A DNA stretch of 64,000 nt from Flavivirga jejuensis (GCF_030540765.1 NZ_JAUOEL010000001.1:310001-374000); one strand, 5' to 3'. Shown: positions 1 through 8,886, counted from the first letter of the stretch. A program made the numbers and translations. The notes: a model not told the origin generated them from the letters alone.

Positions 1-531
1 ATCAAATTCTTTATAAAAATCTAGATGTAGAATTTCAAAACTATTTTCATAAAACTTTTTAAGATCAGCCTTGTTATGGTAATTCACAAAAAGACCTTTA
101 AAAATTTCAGAGCCTTCTCCGCTCCAAAAAGAATGACAAATTATACCATTAGAGTTTAAAATATCGTGTTGTCTTTTAAAGGATTCGGTTAACTCATTAT
201 CTCTTAAATGATGCATTACTTTGTTTGAGTAGATACCATCAAATTTTTTATCAGTTTTTAAAGTTATAGCATCCAACTCTAAGAATTCTTCATTAGGGTT
301 TTTAGCAATTAAAAAGCTCAAAAATTCGGCTGAATTATCAGACCCTACAACATTAAATGACTTTTTTAAGATTTCCCAATCACTACCTGGACCAGAACCT
401 ATTTCAAGTAAAACTGAATTGTTGGGTAAAACTTTTTTAAGTTTTTCTATCAGTTGAGATCCATTAAAACCTTTTGCTAATTTTATATATTCTTCAACAG
501 ATTCTTTTGTTTTATAATAACCTCTATCCAT
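1..531 (-). CDS. Class I SAM-dependent methyltransferase (partial, runs off left edge)
   Basis: An open frame of 177 codons starts at ATG 531 and stays open to base 1, so the C-terminus lies outside the window. Motif I of Rossmann-fold methyltransferases is visible as VLLEIGSGPG, followed by an acidic strand end (VVGSDNS), a post-I segment LELDAITL, and the motif DGIYSNKVMHHLRD typical of small-molecule (UbiE/Coq5-like) methyltransferases. It should transfer a methyl group from SAM to an unknown substrate in the cytoplasm. The family assignment is secure; the substrate is not known. Confidence 0.8.
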   Translation of the reverse strand, partial: MDRGYYKTKESVEEYIKLAKGFNGSQLIEKLKKVLPNNSVLLEIGSGPGSDWEILKKSFNVVGSDNSAEFLSFLIAKNPNEEFLELDAITLKTDKKFDGIYSNKVMHHLRDNELTESFKRQHDILNSNGIICHSFWSGEGSEIFKGLFVNYHNKADLKKFYENSFEILHLDFYKEFD

Positions 532-540
532 ACAATTTAA

Positions 541-731
541 GGTTTAATCTAAAAATTCTCTGCTTGGAGGCAGGGTTTCCTAATTACATCGCTCTTTTGG
601 AGCCATCAGAACGGCTTTTTTTGCAGTTCTGGGTGAGGTAAAATTTGCCTCTAAAGGCCAAATGAAACTGGCAAAAACCAGTGCTGAGTGGAGCCGAAGT
701 ATACCCTTATAGTTTGCCTGGGGATAGTCAG
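541..731. ncRNA. Putative structured RNA of about 190 nt (class and strand unknown)
   Basis: The gap between the methyltransferase and the SUF operon has no credible ORF and is less AT-rich than other gaps here. It holds four consecutive hairpins: CTGC/GCAG at 560-573; CAGAAC-g-GC/GC-a-GTTCTG at 607-631; GAGG/CCTC extended by AAA/TTT at 635-651; ACTGG/CCAGT at 667-682. Long-range complementarity (AGGCA 568-572 with TGCCT 715-719; GGGT 573-576 with ACCC 703-706) would close them into one rod. The size and rod shape recall 6S RNA, but no diagnostic motif of 6S, SRP RNA, RNase P or tmRNA was recognised. It could instead be a palindromic repeat. Confidence 0.35.
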
Positions 732-752
732 TCAGTTTTAAGAGCTTTTATT

Positions 753-1079
753 TTAAAGCATCCCCAATTCTAATTTAGCTTCTTCACTCATAAGTTCTTG
801 TGTCCAAGGCGGATCGAAAGTAATTTCTACTTCAGCACTTTTTACTTCGTTCAAAGATTTTACCTTTTCTTCAACTTCTAATGGTAATGTTTCTGCTACA
901 GGGCAGTTAGGTGTTGTTAAAGTCATTAGAATTTTAACGTCGTAATCTTCGTTAACAAAGACGTCATAAATAAGACCTAGTTCATAAATATCAACAGGAA
1001 TTTCTGGATCGTAAATAGTTTTTAAGACATTTACTATTTTTTCGCCTAATGCGTTTGTATCTATTGTTGTTTCACTCAT
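753..1079 (-). CDS. SufT-like DUF59/MIP18-family iron-sulfur assembly factor
   Basis: A 108-residue protein starting MSETTIDTNALGEK. The frame stays open upstream to 1151, but those codons come from a palindromic intergenic repeat, so ATG 1079 is chosen. The DUF59 core is clear: KTIYDPEIPVDIYELGLIYD, then LTTPNCPVAETLP with the conserved cysteine, then a C-terminal DPPWTQELMSEEAK. Family members (SufT, PaaD, MIP18/CIA2) help mature Fe-S proteins. Its place as last gene of the SUF operon, behind sufE, supports that role. Confidence 0.88.
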   Translation of the reverse strand: MSETTIDTNALGEKIVNVLKTIYDPEIPVDIYELGLIYDVFVNEDYDVKILMTLTTPNCPVAETLPLEVEEKVKSLNEVKSAEVEITFDPPWTQELMSEEAKLELGML

Positions 1080-1095
1080 AACTATATTTTTTTTC

Positions 1096-1146
1096 ATTTC
1101 CGCTAAGGCGGAAATCTCATTAATAGATTCCTGCCTTCGCAGGAAT
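1096..1146. repeat. Two tandem REP-like hairpins
   Basis: Two perfect 8-bp hairpins with 4-nt loops lie between sufE and the sufT-like gene: ATTTCCGC-TAAG-GCGGAAAT (1096-1115) and ATTCCTGC-CTTC-GCAGGAAT (1127-1146), followed by GACA. Related CATTC/GAATG arms recur at 32381-32410, and a degenerate relative is at about 3323-3361. This looks like a dispersed palindromic element rather than a terminator, because no T tract follows on the minus strand and the operon continues. Confidence 0.7.
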
Positions 1147-1151
1147 GACAA

Positions 1152-1574
1152 TCAATTCAATTGTGTTTGATACGCGATAGCATACATTTTAAGTTGTTTT
1201 ACCATACTTACTAAACCATTGGCACGCGTAGGAGACAAATGTTCTTTTAAACCAATTTTATCTATAAAATCGGTGTTTGCGTCAATAATATCTTTTGGGT
1301 GCTGGTTTGAAAATGAGCGAATTAAAATCGCAATAATACCTTTAGTAATAATAGCATCGCTATCTGCTGTAAAAGCTATTTTATCGTCTTTCATTTCGGC
1401 GTGTACCCAAACTTTACTTTGGCAACCTTTAATAATGTTGCTATCCGTTTTGTATTGCTCGTTAATTAAAGGTAAATCTTTACCTAAATCAATCATATAT
1501 TGGTAACGTTCCTCCCAATCATCAAACATCGAGAATTCGTCTATTATTTCGTTTTGAATATCTTTAATGGTCAC
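1152..1574 (-). CDS. sufE: SufE, cysteine desulfurase sulfur acceptor
   Basis: SufE takes persulfide sulfur from SufS and passes it to the SufBCD scaffold. The acceptor cysteine sits in IKGCQSKVWV (residue 51 from the start used here), followed by the family segments ADSDAIITKGIIAILI and IGLKEHLSPTRANGL. No ATG is suitably placed: GTG 1574 (VTIKDIQNEI) matches the usual N-terminus of the family, and a TTG six codons upstream at 1592 is the alternative. The sequence TATTTTTG just upstream on the minus strand resembles a Bacteroidetes -7 box, so an internal promoter is possible. Confidence 0.92.
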   Translation of the reverse strand: MTIKDIQNEIIDEFSMFDDWEERYQYMIDLGKDLPLINEQYKTDSNIIKGCQSKVWVHAEMKDDKIAFTADSDAIITKGIIAILIRSFSNQHPKDIIDANTDFIDKIGLKEHLSPTRANGLVSMVKQLKMYAIAYQTQLN

Positions 1575-1612
1575 AATAACAATTTTATACAAAAATACAA
1601 CAAGAAAGTTTC

Positions 1613-2041
1613 CTATTCAATGTTTTCTGATGTAGATAGTATTTCTTTAACAAGTATTTCTATTTCTTTTGGTGGATTTCCATGATCGAAAGGTTTCGTC
1701 TCATAAGTCGTTCCATCATAAATAATTTTTAACCTTGCTATAGCGGCTCCATCAAAAAGACGATTTTCTGAAGGGGCTTTTAGATTAGGTATATTTTCAA
1801 CATCAATGGGTTTAAGTGCTTTTAATAGATTGTTCCAGTGTGTTTGACTGCACGCTTTGATAAGAGGCGAGGTGTTTCTTTTGTTTTCAAAAGAGATATT
1901 CTTTTTGTTGATCTTAATGTTTTTATAAAGACCTCTCGATTGCGCTGAATATTCAAGTGAAATAGTTTCTTGATCTATTTTAGATTCTGAGCACCGACTG
2001 TCTATAAATGCAAGAGATAGAATTATAAAAAGGAATTTCAT
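1613..2041 (-). CDS. Hypothetical lipoprotein in SUF operon
   Basis: A 142-residue protein of unknown function. An N-terminal hydrophobic stretch (MKFLFIILSLAFIDSRC) ends in a cysteine at residue 17, compatible with a lipoprotein signal although the residues just before Cys are poor for a lipobox. The mature part contains an HGNPPKEIEILVKEIL segment near the C-terminus. It lies between sufS and sufE on the same strand with short gaps (about 22 and 38 bp). Nothing in it resembles an Fe-S assembly factor; location alone does not give a role. Confidence 0.65.
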   Translation of the reverse strand: MKFLFIILSLAFIDSRCSESKIDQETISLEYSAQSRGLYKNIKINKKNISFENKRNTSPLIKACSQTHWNNLLKALKPIDVENIPNLKAPSENRLFDGAAIARLKIIYDGTTYETKPFDHGNPPKEIEILVKEILSTSENIE

Positions 2042-2063
2042 AGGATTTCGTTTTATAAAAATA

Positions 2064-3278
2064 TTAAGACAGCATCATTTTAGCTTTCTTAACACCTTCA
2101 ACTAAGGCGTCAATCTCTTCTTTAGTATTGTAAAATGAAAAAGATGCACGAACAGTTCCTGGAATACAATAAAAATCCATGATTGGTTGCGCACAATGGT
2201 GTCCTGTACGTACTGCAATTCCTAACTTATCTAAAATAGTACCAACATCGTAAGGGTGAATATGCTCTAAATTAAAAGAGATTACCGATGTTTTGTTTTT
2301 AGAGGTTCCATATATTTTTAGACCGTCTATCGTTAATAGTTTTTTTGTAGCATACTCTAGCAAATCGTTTTCGTAAGCTGCTATGGCATCAAATCCAATA
2401 GTGTTCATGTAATCGATAGCTGCTCCAAAAACAATACCTCCAGCAATATTTGGTGTGCCAGCTTCAAACTTGTGTGGTAAATCGGCATAAGTTGTTTTCT
2501 CAAACGTTACTTCAGCAATCATTTCGCCACCTCCCTGATAAGGAGGTAATTTATTAAGCCATGCTTCTTTTCCATAAAGCATACCTACACCTGTTGGGCC
2601 ACACATTTTATGAGCCGAAACTACATAAAAATCAACATCTAAAGCTTGAACATCTGGTTTTATATGAGGACAGGCTTGTGCGCCGTCTATTAAAACGGCA
2701 GCACCAACTTCGTGTGCTTTTTCTATGATATATTCAATAGGATTAATAGTTCCTAAAGCATTTGATATGTGGTTTACAAAAACAAGTTTTGTGTTTTCAG
2801 ATATTAAATCATCAAAAGCACTCATAACTAATTCGCCTTCTTCATTCATTGGTATGACCTTAAGAGTGGCTCCAGTGCGTTCACAAAGCATTTGCCAGGG
2901 CACGATATTACTATGGTGTTCTAAAGCAGAAACTATAATGTCGTCTCCCTTTTTTAGGAGGGAAGAAAACCCATTTGCTACTAAATTAATACTATGTGTT
3001 GTTCCCGATGTTAGTATAATTTCATGTGAAAACTTAGCATTAAAATGTGCTTGTATTTTTAGACGTGCTTGTTCGTATAAATCTGTTGCTTCTTGACTTA
3101 ATGTGTGTACCCCACGATGAATATTAGCATTGTAGTTTGAATAATAATCTACAATGGCATCAATAACTTGTTGTGGTGTTTGTGATGTTGCAGCATTATC
3201 AAAATACACTAAGGGTTTCCCATTTACTTTACGTGAAAGAATGGGAAAGTCTTTTCTTATGTCTTGTACGTTGAACAT
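2064..3278 (-). CDS. sufS: SufS, PLP-dependent cysteine desulfurase
   Basis: SufS (404 aa, usual length) removes sulfur from L-cysteine and loads it as persulfide on its own active-site cysteine. The N-terminus FPILSRKVNGKPLVYFDNAATSQ is family-typical. The PLP-binding lysine is K224 in VVSAHKMCGPTG, and the catalytic cysteine is C362 in RTGHHCAQP, whose context marks group II (SufS) rather than IscS enzymes. It is followed downstream in the operon by sufE, its sulfur acceptor. Confidence 0.97.
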   Translation of the reverse strand: MFNVQDIRKDFPILSRKVNGKPLVYFDNAATSQTPQQVIDAIVDYYSNYNANIHRGVHTLSQEATDLYEQARLKIQAHFNAKFSHEIILTSGTTHSINLVANGFSSLLKKGDDIIVSALEHHSNIVPWQMLCERTGATLKVIPMNEEGELVMSAFDDLISENTKLVFVNHISNALGTINPIEYIIEKAHEVGAAVLIDGAQACPHIKPDVQALDVDFYVVSAHKMCGPTGVGMLYGKEAWLNKLPPYQGGGEMIAEVTFEKTTYADLPHKFEAGTPNIAGGIVFGAAIDYMNTIGFDAIAAYENDLLEYATKKLLTIDGLKIYGTSKNKTSVISFNLEHIHPYDVGTILDKLGIAVRTGHHCAQPIMDFYCIPGTVRASFSFYNTKEEIDALVEGVKKAKMMLS

Positions 3279-3322
3279 GGTTTCAAATAATTTATGTTGG
3301 TAGTATTATGAGGTTCCTTTGG

Positions 3323-3361
3323 GTCATTGAGCGAGGTCGAAATGAGAGAAGGAATGTCAAA
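3323..3361. repeat. Degenerate REP-like element
   Basis: Between sufS and sufD lies GGTCATTGAGCGAGGTCG followed by AAATGAGAG and a terminal AATGTCA. The GTCATT..AAATGA arms and the GAGCG(A)GGTCG centre resemble palindromic intergenic elements common in Flavobacteriaceae. No gene is present in this 86-bp gap. Confidence 0.45.
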
Positions 3362-3364
3362 AAA

Positions 3365-4678
3365 CTACAGATCGAAACCAATATTGACTCCTAATTTCTT
3401 CGCGATAATCTTAGTAATGCGTTGTTTCATTTCGGGAATTTTAACCGAATTTAATACATTGTTGCTAAAGGCATACATTAAAAGTGCTTTGGCTTCTTTT
3501 TCTGGAATACCACGCGAACGCATATAAAACATAGCACTTTCGTCTAATTGTCCAATGGTACAACCGTGCGAACATTTAACATCGTCTGCAAAAATTTCGA
3601 GCTGAGGTTTGGTATTAATAGTCGCTTTATCACTTACAAGGATGTTATTGTTTGCTTGAAATGCATTGGTTTTCTGGGCTTCTTTTTCTACAATAATCTT
3701 TCCATTGAAAACACCTGTTGAATTCTCTCCAAAAATACCTTTGTAGTCTTGATGACTTTCACAATTTGGCTCTATATGATGTACCAATGTGTTGTGATCT
3801 ACATGCTGTTTCTCACCAATAATGGTCACGCCTTTTAGGATAGAATCAATGCGTTCTCCTTCTTGAAAGAAGTTTAGATTGTTACGTGTTAATTTACCGC
3901 CAAAAGCAAAAGTGTGTACAGATGCTACACTTTCTTTCTTTTGTTTTATAAACGTATTATCTATTAAAGATGCGTTTGAATTATCGTTCTGAATTTTATA
4001 ATAATCTACAATAGCGCGCTTATTTGTAAAAATTTCGGTAACGCTATTTGTAAGTACTGGATTGTTGTTTAAACTTTGATGACGTTCTATAATTTGCACA
4101 TGCGAATTCTCGTCAACCACAATTAAATTACGTGGTTGTAGCATGGTAGCAGATTCGTTTCCTGTAGAAAAATGTATAATTTGAATGGGCTTTTCTACCA
4201 TTTTATTTTTAGGAATATGAATATAGGCTCCCTCACTCGAAAAGGCTGTGTTTAATGATGACAGACTGTCTTTTGTAGCAGCTTTATTGAAATAGTTTTC
4301 AATTAAAATACGGTATTTTGGCTTTGAAAGCGCAGAAGACATTAAGCAAACATCTATGCCATCGTGTGTGGTTTGTGATAAGTGAGACGAATATTTACCA
4401 TCGATAAATATAATTTTATAGGTGTCTATATCGTGGATGAAATATTTTTTAATGTCTTTATAATCTATAGCATCTTCCTGTTGAGGAAATAGGCTATAAT
4501 CCTCTTTTAATATTTTATTTAGGGAAGTGTATTTCCAAGCTTCTTCTTTTTTTGTTGGAAAGCCTTTTTCTTCAAATATTTTAATAGCATCATTTCTTAC
4601 ATCGTGCACATAGGTGTCAATGTCTACTTGATTTTCAAATACTAAAAAGGATGATAATAATTTTTCTTTTAAATCCAT
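3365..4678 (-). CDS. sufD: SufD, SufBCD scaffold subunit
   Basis: SufD (437 aa) pairs with SufB and SufC in the complex on which nascent Fe-S clusters are built. The C-terminal beta-helix core is evident in HNTLVHHIEPNCESHQDYKG, then KTNAFQANNNILVSDKA, then the family hallmark FADDVKCSHGCTIGQLD and a final RGIPEKEAKALLMYAF. The N-terminus KKEEAWKYTSL is also conserved. It is encoded between sufC and sufS on the same strand. Confidence 0.96.
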   Translation of the reverse strand: MDLKEKLLSSFLVFENQVDIDTYVHDVRNDAIKIFEEKGFPTKKEEAWKYTSLNKILKEDYSLFPQQEDAIDYKDIKKYFIHDIDTYKIIFIDGKYSSHLSQTTHDGIDVCLMSSALSKPKYRILIENYFNKAATKDSLSSLNTAFSSEGAYIHIPKNKMVEKPIQIIHFSTGNESATMLQPRNLIVVDENSHVQIIERHQSLNNNPVLTNSVTEIFTNKRAIVDYYKIQNDNSNASLIDNTFIKQKKESVASVHTFAFGGKLTRNNLNFFQEGERIDSILKGVTIIGEKQHVDHNTLVHHIEPNCESHQDYKGIFGENSTGVFNGKIIVEKEAQKTNAFQANNNILVSDKATINTKPQLEIFADDVKCSHGCTIGQLDESAMFYMRSRGIPEKEAKALLMYAFSNNVLNSVKIPEMKQRITKIIAKKLGVNIGFDL

Positions 4679-4833
4679 TGTCTCAGTCTTCAGTGATCAG
4701 TCTTCAGTAAGCAGCCAAAAGCACTACTAAAACTGTGTAATTTATTACTGTTTTATTTTTGAATAAAATAGAAAGAGTAATCAGAATTTGAGTAAGCAAC
4801 TGCCAACTAGAGACTGAATACTGCCAACTAATT
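4679..4833. repeat. Short direct repeats in sufC-sufD gap
   Basis: A 155-bp gap inside the operon holds CAGTCTTCAGT twice (4684-4694 and 4698-4708) and CTGCCAACTA twice (4800-4809 and 4821-4830). Similar CAGTCTCAGT text lies in the sufB-lipoprotein gap near 6110. These look like simple low-complexity intergenic repeats. Confidence 0.5.
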
Positions 4834-5586
4834 TTAAGCGTTCACTTCTTCTTTAATCCAGTCGTAACCTTTTTCTTCAAGCTCATGAGCCAATTCTTTT
4901 GTGCCCGATTTTACAATTTTTCCGTTATATAAAACGTGTACAAAATCAGGAACAATATAATCTAATAAGCGTTGATAGTGGGTGATAACAACTACGGCGT
5001 TGTCTTTGCTTTTAAGTTTGTTTACACCATTTGCAACTATACGTAATGCATCGATATCGAGACCAGAATCGGTTTCATCAAGGATAGCCAACTGTGGATC
5101 TAGCATGGCCATTTGAAAAATCTCGTTACGTTTTTTCTCGCCTCCAGAAAACCCTTCGTTTAAAGAACGTGATAAAAACTTTCTGTCGATTTCTAACATC
5201 TCAGATTTTTCACGGATTAATTTAAGCATGTCTTTAGCAGGCATATCATTTAATCCTTGGGCTTTTCTGGTTTCGTTAATAGCAGTTTTTATAAAGTTAG
5301 TAACAGAAACACCAGGAATTTCAACAGGGTATTGAAACGATAAAAAGACTCCTTTATGGGCGCGTTCTTCGGCAGCTAATTCATCAATGTTTTCGCCTTT
5401 AAATTCAATAGAGCCCTTTGTAACCTCATACTCTTCTTTTCCTGCAATAACAGAAGCTAATGTGCTTTTTCCAGAACCATTAGGTCCCATAATAGCATGT
5501 ACTTCACCCGCTTTTACTTCAAGGTTTATGCCTTGTAAAATGCTTTTATCTTCAACACTTGCGTGTAAATTATCAATTTTTAACAT
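4834..5586 (-). CDS. sufC: SufC, ABC-type ATPase of the SufBCD complex
   Basis: SufC (250 aa) hydrolyses ATP to drive conformational change of SufB/SufD during cluster assembly. The Walker A motif GPNGSGKST is at residues 34-42, the signature FSGGEKKR at 146-153 and Walker B LAILDETDSGLD from 166, all intact. The E-K-K-R signature and the FQYPVEIPGVS segment are specific for SufC among ABC ATPases. It is cytoplasmic with no transmembrane segments. Confidence 0.97.
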   Translation of the reverse strand: MLKIDNLHASVEDKSILQGINLEVKAGEVHAIMGPNGSGKSTLASVIAGKEEYEVTKGSIEFKGENIDELAAEERAHKGVFLSFQYPVEIPGVSVTNFIKTAINETRKAQGLNDMPAKDMLKLIREKSEMLEIDRKFLSRSLNEGFSGGEKKRNEIFQMAMLDPQLAILDETDSGLDIDALRIVANGVNKLKSKDNAVVVITHYQRLLDYIVPDFVHVLYNGKIVKSGTKELAHELEEKGYDWIKEEVNA

Positions 5587-5660
5587 ACTTTTTAATTCAA
5601 AGTTTTAAGTTCAAGATTCTAAGTCTATTTTCTTTTATCTTGATTCTTTTTCTATATTGA

Positions 5661-6077
5661 TTAGTTCTCTAATTTTACAACGTTATTATCTTCTTGCTTT
5701 GGTGCTGTTACGTTTAAAATTTCAACAATTTCAACTTTATTTTCCCAAAGTATTTTTTCGTCTTTTTTATTTGTGATTCTTCCTCTAATCTCTACAGGAA
5801 CCATGTCTGTTGGATTCGATTTATGAGTTTCAGCTTTTTTGTTTAGTTCGTGCATTTTATCGGTAATTAAAACACCATAAATATTGGTATGTGTTTGTAA
5901 AACTGCAGCGCCATCATAAAAAACAAAGTCACCTTTTAAAAGTGTTAAACCATCGTTTTGTTTAGCGGTTTTTTCTGGACTGTCTGCTGTGATAAGATCA
6001 TTTTCTGCAGATTTAGTTTCTTTTTTACAACTTAAAAATGCTGTTAGTGTAAATGCGATAAAAAATATTTTTTTCAT
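5661..6077 (-). CDS. Hypothetical lipoprotein between sufB and sufC
   Basis: A protein of 138 aa from ATG 6077 (an ATG four codons upstream at 6089 would give 142). MKKIFFIAFTLTAFLSC is a clear lipoprotein signal peptide with lipobox LTAFLSC. The mature domain is short and mixed charge (DGLTLLKGDFVFYDGAAVLQ, then PVEIRGRITNKKDEKILWE) with no recognised family. It is co-directional with the operon, so probably co-transcribed, but is exported and cannot contact the cytoplasmic SUF complex directly. Confidence 0.7.
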   Translation of the reverse strand: MKKIFFIAFTLTAFLSCKKETKSAENDLITADSPEKTAKQNDGLTLLKGDFVFYDGAAVLQTHTNIYGVLITDKMHELNKKAETHKSNPTDMVPVEIRGRITNKKDEKILWENKVEIVEILNVTAPKQEDNNVVKLEN

Positions 6078-6225
6078 TTTAAAATTCATCTTGTTTAGTT
6101 TTCTGTTTTCAGTCTCAGTGTTTAGGTGAGGACTAAACGAGAAACTGTATATCTTTTTTAAGGTTTTTTGAATATTCCATCAAGAGTGGCGAATTACAAC
6201 TTGTAACTCAATACTATCAATTATT

Positions 6226-7674
6226 TTACCCTACACTTCCTTCTAAACTTATTTCTAATAATTTTTGAGCTTCCACTGCAAATTCCATTGGTAATTTGTT
6301 TAATACTTCTTTACTAAAGCCGTTTACGATTAAAGCAATGGCTTTTTCGGTATCAATACCACGTTGGTTGCAATAGAAAATTTGATCTTCACCAATTTTA
6401 CTGGTTGTGGCTTCATGTTCTATTTTAGCCGTTTTGTTTTTTGCTTCTATATATGGAAAAGTATGCGCACCACATTCATTTCCCATTAGTAGGCTATCAC
6501 ATTGTGAAAAATTACGTGCGTTTTCTGCTCTGGAATTTATTTGAACTAAACCACGGTAACTGTTTTGCGATTTTCCTGCTGAAATTCCTTTTGAAATGAT
6601 AGTCGATTTAGTATTCTTTCCTAAATGAATCATTTTAGTACCAGTATCTGCTTGCTGGTAGTTGTTTGTTACTGCTATGGAATAAAATTCTCCAACAGAA
6701 TTATCGCCTTTTAAGACGCATGATGGATATTTCCAGGTAACAGCAGATCCTGTTTCAACTTGGGTCCAAGAGATTTTTGCGTTTTTCTCACATAATCCTC
6801 GCTTGGTTACAAAATTGTAAACACCACCTTTGCCTTCTGCATTTCCAGGGTACCAGTTTTGTACTGTAGAATATTTTATTTCTGCATCATCCAGAGCAAT
6901 TAACTCTACAACGGCTGCGTGTAATTGGTTTTCGTCTCTACTTGGTGCTGTACAACCTTCTAGGTAACTAACATAACTACCTTCGTCTGCAATAACTAGA
7001 GTTCTTTCGAATTGTCCTGTACCTGCTTGATTAATTCTAAAGTATGTTGAAAGTTCCATTGGGCATTTTACCCCTTTTGGAATATAGCAGAAAGAGCCAT
7101 CACTAAACACTGCGCTATTTAAAGCGGCATAAAAATTATCTTTTTGAGGAACTACGGTTCCTAAATATTTTTTGACTAATTCTGGATGCTCTTTTATAGC
7201 CTCAGAGATACTCATAAATATTATGCCTTTTTCTCCTAAGGTTTTCTTGAATGTTGTTGCTACTGAAACTGAATCTATAACAACATCCATAGCAACACCA
7301 GACAATTTTTTTTGTTCATCTAGAGAAATACCTAATTTTTCAAAAGTTGCCAATAATTCTGGGTCTACTTCATCTAAACTATCATATTTAGGTTTGCTAT
7401 TAGGCGCAGAATAATATGAGATACCTTGAAAATCTGGTTTTTTATAATGGACGTTGGCCCATTCTGGTTCGGTCATCTCCTTCCAGACCTGAAAGGCTTC
7501 CAATCTCCAATCGGTCATCCATTGTGGTTCTTCTTTCTTTTTAGAAATAGCACGCACAATAGCTTCATTTAAACCATTAGGGAATGTCTCTGATTCTATA
7601 TCTGTATAAAAACCATATTCGTATTCTTTGGTTTTTAGCTCTTCACGAAGATCATCTTCTGTATACTTCGACAT
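6226..7674 (-). CDS. sufB: SufB, Fe-S cluster scaffold protein
   Basis: SufB (482 aa) carries the nascent cluster in the SufBCD complex. Conserved stretches run through the whole protein: [20 protein letters not shown] near residue 90, then [20 protein letters not shown], then [20 protein letters not shown], and a C-terminal [20 protein letters not shown] with [20 protein letters not shown]. Length and order match full-length family members. It follows the A-type carrier gene by 14 bp. Confidence 0.97.
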   Translation of the reverse strand: MSKYTEDDLREELKTKEYEYGFYTDIESETFPNGLNEAIVRAISKKKEEPQWMTDWRLEAFQVWKEMTEPEWANVHYKKPDFQGISYYSAPNSKPKYDSLDEVDPELLATFEKLGISLDEQKKLSGVAMDVVIDSVSVATTFKKTLGEKGIIFMSISEAIKEHPELVKKYLGTVVPQKDNFYAALNSAVFSDGSFCYIPKGVKCPMELSTYFRINQAGTGQFERTLVIADEGSYVSYLEGCTAPSRDENQLHAAVVELIALDDAEIKYSTVQNWYPGNAEGKGGVYNFVTKRGLCEKNAKISWTQVETGSAVTWKYPSCVLKGDNSVGEFYSIAVTNNYQQADTGTKMIHLGKNTKSTIISKGISAGKSQNSYRGLVQINSRAENARNFSQCDSLLMGNECGAHTFPYIEAKNKTAKIEHEATTSKIGEDQIFYCNQRGIDTEKAIALIVNGFSKEVLNKLPMEFAVEAQKLLEISLEGSVG

Positions 7675-7688
7675 AATTCTTTTTTATT

Positions 7689-8018
7689 TTATAATGAAAA
7701 TGATTCGCCACAACCACAAGTACGGTTGGCGTTAGGATTGTTAAAAACAAAACCAGTTCCGTTTAATCCTCCAGAATATTCAAGCGTCGTTCCAATTAGG
7801 TATAGAAAGCTTTTTTTGTCTACGATAATTTTTACATCATTATCTACAAATACTTTATCGTCTTCTTGATTTTCTTTGTCGAACTTTAAATCGTAAGACA
7901 GCCCAGAACAACCACCACTCTTAACACCTACACGTACGTAGTCTGTTGAAGGATTATAGCCATCATCTGTCATTAATTCAATGACTTTCTTCTTAGCTGT
8001 ATCAGAAACTTTTATCAT
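7689..8018 (-). CDS. sufA: A-type iron-sulfur carrier (SufA/IscA/HesB family)
   Basis: A 109-residue A-type carrier with the three ligand cysteines C37 (SGGCSGLSY), C101 and C103 (TCGCGESFSL). It receives Fe-S clusters and hands them to apoproteins. The first gene of the SUF operon, separated by 14 bp from sufB. In Bacteroidetes such genes are often simply labelled iron-sulfur cluster assembly accessory protein; the sufA symbol rests on the operon context. Confidence 0.93.
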   Translation of the reverse strand: MIKVSDTAKKKVIELMTDDGYNPSTDYVRVGVKSGGCSGLSYDLKFDKENQEDDKVFVDNDVKIIVDKKSFLYLIGTTLEYSGGLNGTGFVFNNPNANRTCGCGESFSL

Positions 8019-8682
8019 ATTATTTTTTAGTTTAGATTTAGAAACATGTTCATAATGATTTAATTAAGACAGCTTCTAAATAAAGTACAAATATACAATA
8101 TAAGTCATGGATTACCATATAACCTGACATTATATTAATATATGGTTTTATAGGTTTTCTTTATGGATTTTGAAAAGGTTGTGATATCTAAATAAATTAT
8201 GGGTTTAGTGACAATTTATTAGATTAAAATATCAAATTCAACTAAATTTTATAAAAATAAGGCATACTCATAATCTTTTTTCTTACAGATTATTTTTTAG
8301 TGCGTTGAAAAGAGTAACTTATATCAAGTAATTAGAAAGTGCAAATTGTAGTTGAGACAATACTTAGTTTGACATCGATTTTATGTGTTAAGCTATATAT
8401 AATGAGTAAAGTAACTTGTGTGTGTAAATAAAGAAATAGTGTCAATTCCGAACGCTATCGAAAACAAAATATATTTTGGTTGAAGGTGTAAAACGTAGCT
8501 TTTGAGGAGGCATCTCATTTTTGTGAGACGTCTCCTCACTCATGCTTTACTCTGCCGACATTGTCAAGGTGTTGTTTATTAATAATATAAATATTATTTG
8601 CTTATTTTAGTTTGTGTCGAGTTCACGTTAGTTAGTATAAACTTGTTTGTTTTGAAACTTGATAAAAATTTGTTTAATTAGC
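8019..8682. other. 664-bp gene-free region with one long hairpin
   Basis: Apart from the SUF promoter the gap between the SUF operon and the small gene at 8683 is AT-rich and without credible coding potential. Its single striking feature is a near-perfect inverted repeat at 8503-8538: TGAGGAG..TCTCA, loop TTTTTG, TGAGA..CTCCTCA, a 15-bp stem with one mismatch and one wobble. The flanks GTAAA (8489-8493) and TTTAC extend it. It lacks a downstream T tract, so it is not a standard terminator. Confidence 0.5.
8088..8095 (-). promoter_or_regulatory. Promoter -7 box of the SUF operon
   Basis: On the minus strand TATATTTG fits the Bacteroidetes -7 consensus TAnnTTTG, about 70 bp upstream of the sufA start. 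No good -33 TTTG is present at the expected distance, so the core promoter may need an activator. No obvious palindromic operator was seen beside it. Confidence 0.5.
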
Positions 8683-8886
8683 TTACATTACTTTTTTTAT
8701 TTTTGAAAGATAAAATGGGCTTTTTTGTTGGTCTACTTCAATGATATCACCAGAAAGGTTAAACATAAAATATTTTTTACAACATTTACAAACTAAGTCT
8801 GGAGTATCTGTTTTAGTTTCTTTTAGGCGGAAATAATTGTGTCCATAAGCTAAACAAAAAAAGCTTGAAGTGATTGCTGTTTTCAT
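8683..8886 (-). CDS. Small Cys/His protein (possible zinc-binding)
   Basis: A 67-residue protein with the pattern C-x3-YGHNYF followed by VCKCCKKYFMFNLSGDI. The Gly-His-Asn, the Cys-x2-Cys-x-Lys and the Asn-x2-Gly are all shared with the two proteins at 14769-15107 and 15180-15446, so the three appear to be paralogues. The arrangement (one Cys, one His, then CxxC) could hold one zinc ion. Function unknown. Isolated gene facing away from the cytochrome operon gene order but on the same strand. Confidence 0.65.
   Translation of the reverse strand: MKTAITSSFFCLAYGHNYFRLKETKTDTPDLVCKCCKKYFMFNLSGDIIEVDQQKSPFYLSKIKKVM

Noticed and set aside
1080-1151. Longer start for the SufT-like protein at 1151
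   Set aside because: The extra residues are encoded by the two REP-like hairpins and are not family-like.
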